A DNA stretch of 21,411 nt from a virus. The translations under genes and the position numbers were made by a program. A model generated the notes under the pieces. It had not been told where the DNA came from, did not search any database, and saw only the letters and a program-made list of their open reading frames with translations. Of the stretch, positions 14,885 to 21,411 are shown piece after piece; position 1 is the stretch's first letter; every line of letters starts with the position of its first letter. The stretch lies in the IMG/VR virus record IMGVR_UViG_3300042888_002524, positions 1 to 21,411 of that record; one strand, 5' to 3'.

Positions 14885-15259
14885 ATGACCACATTCATTG
14901 GCTTCAACACTATCAATCAAAACAAAAAGTTCACACTCACTGACTTTGAGTTGATTCAGCGCGACCTATTGAATGCCTTCAACATTCGTCAAGGTGAACT
15001 GCCAGGGCGTCCTGGCTATGGCACCACAATTTACAGTTTTTTGTTTGAAAATCAAGTAGAACAATTGCAAGAAGATTTGCGAGCTGAAATACAACGTGTG
15101 GCTGCTGGTGACCCCAGACTCACCATCAATGACATACAGGTATTCCCCCAAGAAAATGGTATATTGATACAGTTAGAAGTCACAATAATAAACACCACCA
15201 ACGCTGAAATACTCAGCATATTCTTTGACGAAACCACTCGCAATGCCAGTTACGTATAA
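14885..15259 (+). CDS. 25: gp25 baseplate wedge protein
   Basis: This 124-aa protein matches gp25, which with gp6 and gp53 forms the inner baseplate core that starts sheath assembly. The hallmark is NIRQGELPGRPGYGTTIYSFLFE (about 33-55), preceded by IQRDLLNAFN and followed by the helix LQEDLRAEIQRV. T4 gp25 is 132 aa, so the length fits. It lies between the 370-aa gene (20-nt gap) and gp6 (46-nt gap). The ATG at 14885 has no clear Shine-Dalgarno and follows directly on a late-promoter-like octamer. Confidence 0.95.
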   Translation: MTTFIGFNTINQNKKFTLTDFELIQRDLLNAFNIRQGELPGRPGYGTTIYSFLFENQVEQLQEDLRAEIQRVAAGDPRLTINDIQVFPQENGILIQLEVTIINTTNAEILSIFFDETTRNASYV

Positions 15260-15278
15260 CTACGCCGTTTTTATTACG

Positions 15279-15286
15279 AATAAATA
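15279..15286 (+). promoter_or_regulatory. T4-late-type promoter element before gp6
   Basis: AATAAATA matches TATAAATA at 7 of 8 positions and lies 19 nt before the gp6 ATG, in the 46-nt gap after gp25. A start near 15292 would leave a leader of about 14 nt containing GACGAGA. Position and match support a late promoter. Confidence 0.65.
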
Positions 15287-15305
15287 AAGCACGGACGAGA
15301 CAAAA

Positions 15306-18300
15306 ATGGCAACAACCACAAGACAAACAGCAATATTTGGTGTAGAAGATTGGAAACAAATCTACCAAACTTATCGCGAAGCCGACTTCCAAAGTTACGA
15401 CTTTGAAACTCTTCGCAAAAGTTTCATTGACTATTTGCGTTTGTATTATCCTGAAACATTCAATGACTACATTGAAAGTTCAGAATTTATTGCTTTGCTG
15501 GACGTCATGGCGTTCATGGGCCAGGCCCTGGCTTTCCGCACTGACTTAAACACTCGTGAAAACTACATTGACACTGCTGAACGCAGAGACTCAGTGGTCC
15601 GACTGGCCAATCTTGTGAGCTACACAGCCAAACGTAATTCAGCAGCTGAAGGTTTTCTCAAAGTATTCAATGTAACCACCACAGAAAACGTTGTGGACTA
15701 CAATGGTGTAAATCTCAGCAATGTCACTGTAAATTGGGCCGACCCCACCAATCCAGATTGGCAAGAACAATTCACTACTATTATTAATGCCAGCTTGGTA
15801 GACAGTCAAAAAGTGGGACGTCCTGGCAATCGTCAAACCATACTGGGTGTGCGCACTGACGAATATGGCATTAACTTGGTACCTGGTTTTTTGCCTGTGA
15901 TACCTTACACTGCCACGGTTGATGGCATCAATATGCCATTTGAAGCCACCACTTCCACCAGTATTGGAAGGGACTATGTGTATGAGCCAGCGCCACAGCC
16001 CAACACAGTGTTCAACGTGTTGTTTAGAAATGATCAACTGGGATTTCAGTCAGCCAACACAGGATATTTTTTCTACTTCAAACAAGGTATTTTGCAAAAT
16101 CAAGATTTTAACTTGGCCGAGCGTATTGCCAACCGCACAGTGGATATCAATGTCGAAGGTGTCAACAATGAAGATCGTTGGTTATTTCAATTGGACGACT
16201 TGGGCAATATCAGCCGCGAATGGCAATATGTGGAAAACGTTTATACCGCTGCTGAACAACGCAACAATGTACTACAACCGATTTATAGTGTAACGTCAAG
16301 AACCAATGACCAGATCACCATGGTGTTTGGTGACGGGGTGTTCAGTGAAATTCCAGTGGGTATATTCCGCGCTTATGTACGTGCCAGCAACGGTTTGCAG
16401 TATATTATCAATCCTGAAGAAATGCAAAACGTTGTGTTGCCCATCTCATACACTGACCGCAACGGCAACTTGCAAACCATTACATTTACCTGTGGTATCA
16501 CACGTCCTGTGTCAAACAGCCAAGCACGTGAACCCATTGGCGAAATCAAACAACGTGCTCCTGCAGGTTACTACACACAAAATCGCATGGTCAACGGTGA
16601 AGATTACAACCTGTTCCCATACACACAATACAATTCAATTATCAAGAGCAAGGCGTTGAACCGTGCTAGTATTGGTACCAGTCGCTATCTTGACTTAGTA
16701 GACAACACTGGCAAGTATAGTTCAACCAACACATTCTCAAGTGATGGTGCGCTGTGGCGTCAAAACATTCTGCCTACCATATTGTTTTCTTATGACAATC
16801 GCAATGACATTTCTGATGTGATTACCAATCAAGTACAACCTGCCTTGATTGGGCCCACAGTCAAACAATTTTATTACGAAAACTTTCCACGAATAACCAG
16901 CACCACAGTGCCCACAAATATCACATGGTTGTCTGGATACACCTGGAATCAGAGTACCACCATGGCCAATGAAACCACTGGCTACTTTAGAAATACCACC
17001 ATCAGCACCACATGGCCCAACGGCACACCTATTCCTGTAGGCGATACTACCACCACAATGTTCAAATATGTGATTCCAGGAGCATTGATAAAGTTTGTGC
17101 CACCCACTGGCTACTACTTTGATCGCAACAACAGATTGGTACAAGGAACAGCTACTCGTGCAGATGAACGCATGGAGATCTGGGCCAGCCCACAGGCCAT
17201 TGTGGGTGATGGCTACAACGGTGGCCTGGGTAACCTACCTTCAGGTGCAGGTCCTGTGACCATAAACAACTTTGTGCCCACTGGCGCCATTGTAGACAGT
17301 ATTATTCCACTGTTTGTGACAGACTTGCCCAATTCTGTAGAACAGGCCATGACCGAACAAATTTTGTTGAATCGCAACTTTGGTCTGGGCTACGACAGCA
17401 ATGGCGACATCACCGGTACACCTTACACCTGGTACATCATAACCAGCACCAATCTCAAAGTTTATGAAAGCAATGGCACCACTGTTGCTGCCTGGAGCCA
17501 GCAATATGCTGATCAAAATGCTCCTGGTCTGGACTCATCTTGGTTGGTATCATTTGTAATACAAAATCAAAACTACACCATCACATTCCGTGGGTTGGCC
17601 TATAACTTTGGTTCAGTGTTGCAAACACGTTTCTTCTTCTACGAAGATCAACTGATCTATGACAGCCGCACAGGAACCATTATCAAAGACTTTGTCAACA
17701 TCTTGGCGGTAAACACACAGCCTGACTCAACAGAGCCATTGCCTGGTGACATCTACACCACCATAATTGGACAACCTGTGGAAAGCGATGGCTATGTAGA
17801 CGACTTTCAAGTGCTGGTAAGTTATCGTGACTCAGACAACGACGGTGTACCCGACAATCCAGACTTTTTTAACGAAGTAGTGGGACCAGCTACCACTGCA
17901 GGCCCTTACGTGTTCCTGCAAGAAACAGTGGACTTTGACAATTTGCAACGTTATTTGTTGGTTGAACAAGGTGTGGTGATCTATGATTACAGTACGCTGG
18001 ACGAAATTGAATTGGCTAAAACTGAGTGGACTCCGGGACAGGTGTTCTACGCCTATGGGGAAGATGCATTTTATCAACTCAGCATTTCAGCCACAGGAGT
18101 TCGTACTATTGTTGCAGTATCAGGATGGATTGCTAGAACTGGCAGACAAAGTTTGTATTTTCAGTATCGTCACAATAGCCCGTTAACCAATCGTATTGAT
18201 CCAGGAACCACCAACATCATTGACTTGTATGTTGTCACGCTGAGTTATTACACTGCTTATCAAAACTGGTTGCGTGACACCACAGGCACTGTGCTTGAGC

Positions 18301-18785
18301 CTGAAATGCCCACCATAGATGAACTCAGCACAGAATACCAACGATTACAAGACTACAAAATGATTTCAGACAACATTGTGATCAATTCAGTGGTATTCAA
18401 ACCCTTGTTTGGCGCCAAGGCAGCACAACAATTACGAGCCACAATCAAAGTTATTCGTGCGCAGAATTCAACAGCCAGTACCAGTGAAATAAAAAGTGCG
18501 GTGTTGGCAGAAATGAATGCATATTTCAGCATTGACAAATGGAACTTTGGTGATACATTCTACTTCTCTGAACTGGCAGCATATTTGCACAGACAGCTGG
18601 GTACTATTATTAGTTCAGTTGTGTTGGTACCACTGGACCAACAAAAAAGTTTTGGCGACTTGTATGAAATTCGTAGTCAGCCAAATGAAATTTTTGCCAA
18701 TGGCGCTACCATTGACAACATTGATGTAATTGAAGCATTGACCAGTACTAACTTGCGTACTGCACCAGGCAGCGGAGTAATTTAA
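15306..18785 (+). CDS. 6: gp6 baseplate wedge protein, greatly extended
   Basis: gp6 forms the dodecameric ring that holds baseplate wedges together. The N-terminus is typical: DWKQIYQTYREADFQSYDF (16-34), SLIDYLRLYYPE-like text at about 40-50, then MAFMGQALAFRTDLNTRE and RRDSVVRLANLVSYTAKRNSA. The C-terminal domain is also recognisable, with DNIVINSVVFKPLFGAKA from residue 1022 and KWNFGDTFYFSELAAYLHRQ. At 1159 aa it is much longer than T4 gp6 (660 aa); the added length lies roughly in residues 480-1010 and is strand-rich. It contains DSDNDGVPDNPD (842-853), a calcium-binding-loop-like motif. The stop overlaps the next ATG (TAATG). Confidence 0.95.
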   Translation: MATTTRQTAIFGVEDWKQIYQTYREADFQSYDFETLRKSFIDYLRLYYPETFNDYIESSEFIALLDVMAFMGQALAFRTDLNTRENYIDTAERRDSVVRLANLVSYTAKRNSAAEGFLKVFNVTTTENVVDYNGVNLSNVTVNWADPTNPDWQEQFTTIINASLVDSQKVGRPGNRQTILGVRTDEYGINLVPGFLPVIPYTATVDGINMPFEATTSTSIGRDYVYEPAPQPNTVFNVLFRNDQLGFQSANTGYFFYFKQGILQNQDFNLAERIANRTVDINVEGVNNEDRWLFQLDDLGNISREWQYVENVYTAAEQRNNVLQPIYSVTSRTNDQITMVFGDGVFSEIPVGIFRAYVRASNGLQYIINPEEMQNVVLPISYTDRNGNLQTITFTCGITRPVSNSQAREPIGEIKQRAPAGYYTQNRMVNGEDYNLFPYTQYNSIIKSKALNRASIGTSRYLDLVDNTGKYSSTNTFSSDGALWRQNILPTILFSYDNRNDISDVITNQVQPALIGPTVKQFYYENFPRITSTTVPTNITWLSGYTWNQSTTMANETTGYFRNTTISTTWPNGTPIPVGDTTTTMFKYVIPGALIKFVPPTGYYFDRNNRLVQGTATRADERMEIWASPQAIVGDGYNGGLGNLPSGAGPVTINNFVPTGAIVDSIIPLFVTDLPNSVEQAMTEQILLNRNFGLGYDSNGDITGTPYTWYIITSTNLKVYESNGTTVAAWSQQYADQNAPGLDSSWLVSFVIQNQNYTITFRGLAYNFGSVLQTRFFFYEDQLIYDSRTGTIIKDFVNILAVNTQPDSTEPLPGDIYTTIIGQPVESDGYVDDFQVLVSYRDSDNDGVPDNPDFFNEVVGPATTAGPYVFLQETVDFDNLQRYLLVEQGVVIYDYSTLDEIELAKTEWTPGQVFYAYGEDAFYQLSISATGVRTIVAVSGWIARTGRQSLYFQYRHNSPLTNRIDPGTTNIIDLYVVTLSYYTAYQNWLRDTTGTVLEPEMPTIDELSTEYQRLQDYKMISDNIVINSVVFKPLFGAKAAQQLRATIKVIRAQNSTASTSEIKSAVLAEMNAYFSIDKWNFGDTFYFSELAAYLHRQLGTIISSVVLVPLDQQKSFGDLYEIRSQPNEIFANGATIDNIDVIEALTSTNLRTAPGSGVI

Positions 18786-21411
18786 TGGCACGTACAAGAT
18801 CAGTAGATTTTCTTCCACAGATATTTCAAACACCAGTCAACAAACAATTCTTGGCCGCCACGTTGGATCAAATGGTTCAAGAGCCCAAGTTTAAAAAGAC
18901 ACAGGGCTTTATAGGCCGCACAGTGGGCCCAGGAGTAAACCCCAATGACAAATACGTGGTCGAACCAAGCAAAACACGCCAAGACTATCAACTAGAACCA
19001 GGCGTTGTCAGCTTAGAACCTGACACCAACAATATCAAAAATGTCATAACTTATCCTGGTATCAATGATGCCATTGGATTTCAAGGTGGCGACCAAAACA
19101 GACCAGATCAACTGTACAACAGCGAATATTACACCTGGGATCCATTTGTTGACTATGACAGTTTTGTAAACTTTAGCCAGTACTTTTGGATGCCATCTGG
19201 GCCGGATGTTGTAGAAGTTAACGCACCTACCATACCCGACACTGACAATTTCACAGTGGTACGTGCCAATGGCGTTTACACCTTTTCAGGACTGTCAGGA
19301 GAAAATCCCACAATTAACCTAGTACGCGGCGGCAGCTACACATTCCAAGTGGCACAAAACACTAAGGAAACAGTGAATTATCGTGTGACCAACAATGGTA
19401 TCACATCATACATTATAGATCAACAAGCCAATCCTACTTTGACTCTAACACGTGGTAACACCTATGTGTTCAACATCACGCTCAATGGAGTGTATCCTTT
19501 TTGGATTAAGACTGATCTGACCCTGGGCACTGGTAATGCCTATAATTCTGGAGTCAGTCGTAATGGCAGTAGTTTTGGTCTAGTAACATTCACTGTGCCA
19601 CAAGATGCGCCTGATACCTTGTACTATGTCAGCGAAAATCAAATAAATCTACGAGGCTCAATCAACATTGTTGATGGCACGCCAGGAACCGGTCCAGGTT
19701 TTTGGATTCAGACTAGTCCAGGTATTGCAGGGGTAGTACCTGCCACCCCCAATATCAGCAATCGTGATGTGTTGGGAGTAACCAACAATGGTGAAGACCT
19801 TGGCATTATCACATTCAATGTGCCACAAAAAACTGCACAGCAATTCTACTACAATCTCACTGATGTGGGACCAATTGATCTATTGACCACACTGGAATAC
19901 AATCAGATCAACAATCAACCTTTGAATACATTCATTGCCACCTATGGTGGTATTGATGGTATCACATATCTCAGCACCAGGACTTTGGTATTTGTCAATG
20001 ACACCAATGATACCAATGTGTATCAAATCAGCATTGTTAATGTGGCCGGAGTTGATATTATAAATTTGACCAGTATTGCTGTGGTAGCAGTCAATGAAAA
20101 ATTCACCATCAGTTATGGTATCACCTACAGCAATACTAGTTGGTATCGAATTGCTGCAGGCAATTTTGAACCCATTCCGTTGCTGACTGCGGCTGCTGAT
20201 GAATTGTATTATCAAGACGGTACTGATTCTGAAATATATGGACGCATAGTGTTGTTGGACCCTGTACAAGACAGCACAATTTTCATCGACCAAATCATTG
20301 GACAACCAAGCTATACTTCTTCCAATGGAGTTAGCTTTACCAATGGTTTAAAAGTCAAATTCACAGGAGACGTTGTTCCAGCCAACTACGGATCAGGTAC
20401 TTTGTCTGTTGAATGTTCAGCTACTACTGGTGGTAGCAATTATTTTACTTGTAGCACCACTGCGGGATTATACCAAGGCGAGCAAATTATATTTCCTGAA
20501 ACAGGCAATGGTGTGGTTGCAGGACAAATTTATTATATTAAAAGTATATCAGCCAATGGTATTCAATTTTCTGTCAGTAATGTAGCTGACGGTGCCACTG
20601 TGCCGTTGACCACTGACATATACCAAAATACTGCCACTGCATTCAGCAACAATGAATTTTATGTGGCTGGAGTAGGCACTGCAATTGAACTGTTGCCTGT
20701 TAGAAATTTTGTTACCCCTGAAAGTTATGTGGAAGACGCCAATGACAGTACCATTGCTGCAGAACCTGATCAACTTGACTATCTTACCATTGATCGAGCC
20801 AGTAAAGATCTCAATGCCTGGACTCGCAGTAACCGTTGGTTTCATGTAGACGTATTATTGGCCACAGCAGAATACAACAATGTAGTTGCTGTGCTGGACA
20901 ACAATTATCGAGCCAAACGTCCAATTATCAATTTCAGACCAGACATCAGATTATACAACATGGGCACCCAAGGCAAACAGCCAGTTGATGTCATTGACTT
21001 TGAAGAAACAGATGCTTTCAGCAACATCGAAGGATCAACCGCGTACAGTGTTGATGGTTATACATTTGTTGATGGTAGTAGAGTAATTTTTGCTGCAGAC
21101 GAAGATTCCGTAGTACGCAACAAAGTTTATGTGGTGCAATTCATTGTGCCAGACACTGTGCCTCCGTTGATAGCACAACCAATTATACACTTGGTCTTGG
21201 CAGACGATGGCGAAGTATTGGCTGATCAAAGTGTGTTATGTTTGCAAGGTAACAGTCTAACAGGATTAACATTTTGGTACAATGGTACTGTTTGGACAGA
21301 ATCACAACAAAAAATTGCAGTACAGCAAGCACCTTTGTTCAATGTCTACGACTTGGATGGTGTAAGTTTTAGCGATCCTGTCAAGTATCAATCAAGCACG
21401 TTTACAGGCAG
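18785..21411 (+). CDS. giant gp7-position baseplate/virion protein, 3' end outside the window
   Basis: The frame opens by TAATG overlap with gp6, has GGAG 7 nt upstream (18774-18777), and stays open to the last base, giving at least 875 residues. It begins RTRSVDFLPQIFQTPVNKQF, a start I recall for large structural proteins next to gp6 in marine T4-like phages; T4 gp7 has this position. Residues 174-187 (NPTINLVRGGSYTF) and 305-360 (GFWIQT ... TFNVPQKTAQQFYY) look like two halves of one cupredoxin-like module. A complete second module (216-293) sits between them. Near 660-720 there is LNAWTRSNRWFH and RAKRPIINF, also typical of the family. The protein is partial, so total length and C-terminal domains cannot be judged. 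Confidence 0.85.
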   Translation, partial: MARTRSVDFLPQIFQTPVNKQFLAATLDQMVQEPKFKKTQGFIGRTVGPGVNPNDKYVVEPSKTRQDYQLEPGVVSLEPDTNNIKNVITYPGINDAIGFQGGDQNRPDQLYNSEYYTWDPFVDYDSFVNFSQYFWMPSGPDVVEVNAPTIPDTDNFTVVRANGVYTFSGLSGENPTINLVRGGSYTFQVAQNTKETVNYRVTNNGITSYIIDQQANPTLTLTRGNTYVFNITLNGVYPFWIKTDLTLGTGNAYNSGVSRNGSSFGLVTFTVPQDAPDTLYYVSENQINLRGSINIVDGTPGTGPGFWIQTSPGIAGVVPATPNISNRDVLGVTNNGEDLGIITFNVPQKTAQQFYYNLTDVGPIDLLTTLEYNQINNQPLNTFIATYGGIDGITYLSTRTLVFVNDTNDTNVYQISIVNVAGVDIINLTSIAVVAVNEKFTISYGITYSNTSWYRIAAGNFEPIPLLTAAADELYYQDGTDSEIYGRIVLLDPVQDSTIFIDQIIGQPSYTSSNGVSFTNGLKVKFTGDVVPANYGSGTLSVECSATTGGSNYFTCSTTAGLYQGEQIIFPETGNGVVAGQIYYIKSISANGIQFSVSNVADGATVPLTTDIYQNTATAFSNNEFYVAGVGTAIELLPVRNFVTPESYVEDANDSTIAAEPDQLDYLTIDRASKDLNAWTRSNRWFHVDVLLATAEYNNVVAVLDNNYRAKRPIINFRPDIRLYNMGTQGKQPVDVIDFEETDAFSNIEGSTAYSVDGYTFVDGSRVIFAADEDSVVRNKVYVVQFIVPDTVPPLIAQPIIHLVLADDGEVLADQSVLCLQGNSLTGLTFWYNGTVWTESQQKIAVQQAPLFNVYDLDGVSFSDPVKYQSSTFTG
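19307..19870 (+). repeat. nested cupredoxin-like modules in the gp7-position protein
   Basis: The inner module (residues 216-293) has NPTLTLTRGNTYVF, YPFWIKT, FTVPQDAPDTLYY and RGSINIV in the order of plastocyanin-like domains. The outer module shows the same elements split around it: NPTINLVRGGSYTF before, and GFWIQT, TNNGEDLG, TFNVPQKTAQQFYY after. Metal-ligand positions are not conserved. Confidence 0.6.

Noticed and set aside
14885-15259. gp25 considered as a tail lysozyme, as it is sometimes labelled
   Set aside because: No catalytic lysozyme motif is visible; the conserved features are those of the baseplate wedge core.

Overview
The window is a piece of the genome of a tailed dsDNA phage of the T4 superfamily (contractile-tail myovirus), most like the marine cyanophage/pelagiphage branch. 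Homologues of T4 gp55, gp47, gp46, gp53, gp5, gp25 and gp6 can be recognised from motifs, and several large proteins (an 885-aa gp5 neighbour and a gp7-position giant) follow patterns I recall from marine T4-like phages. Coding is dense, with stop/start overlaps and no gap over about 110 nt. No host gene, tRNA, IS element or CRISPR array is visible, and the host cannot be named from this sequence.

Left part (1-7744, all minus strand): one tightly packed operon, read right to left: late sigma factor gp55, nuclease gp47, an SGNH/GDSL-type hydrolase, SMC-like ATPase gp46, a PLP-dependent aminotransferase-fold protein, a small probably beta-rich protein, a second and more diverged aminotransferase-fold paralogue, and a GIY-YIG nuclease-domain protein. 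A further reading frame is open at the left edge. From gp47 through the second paralogue neighbouring genes overlap by 4-34 nt, which suggests translational coupling. A near-consensus sigma70-type promoter lies just upstream of gp55 and shows that gp55 starts at 7744 rather than at the longest-frame start of 7792. The hydrolase, paralogue pair and small protein are accessory genes placed within and beside the conserved 47/46 recombination pair. They form the most novel part of the window.

Centre (7745-7855): a short divergent control region. It holds the gp55 promoter (minus) and a T4-late-type promoter element (plus) for the structural genes, so the gene for the late sigma factor sits back to back with genes it probably switches on.

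Right part (7856-21411, all plus strand): baseplate and tail genes in the order repeat-bearing tail/baseplate protein, gp53, 885-aa structural protein, gp5 hub/spike (no lysozyme domain visible; TTG start), 370-aa structural protein, gp25, very long gp6, and a giant gp7-position protein that runs off the right end. Further late-promoter-like octamers precede gp25 and gp6. Notable features are four near-identical 24-residue PFGG repeats, a calcium-loop-like motif in gp6, and nested cupredoxin-like modules lacking copper ligands in the last protein.
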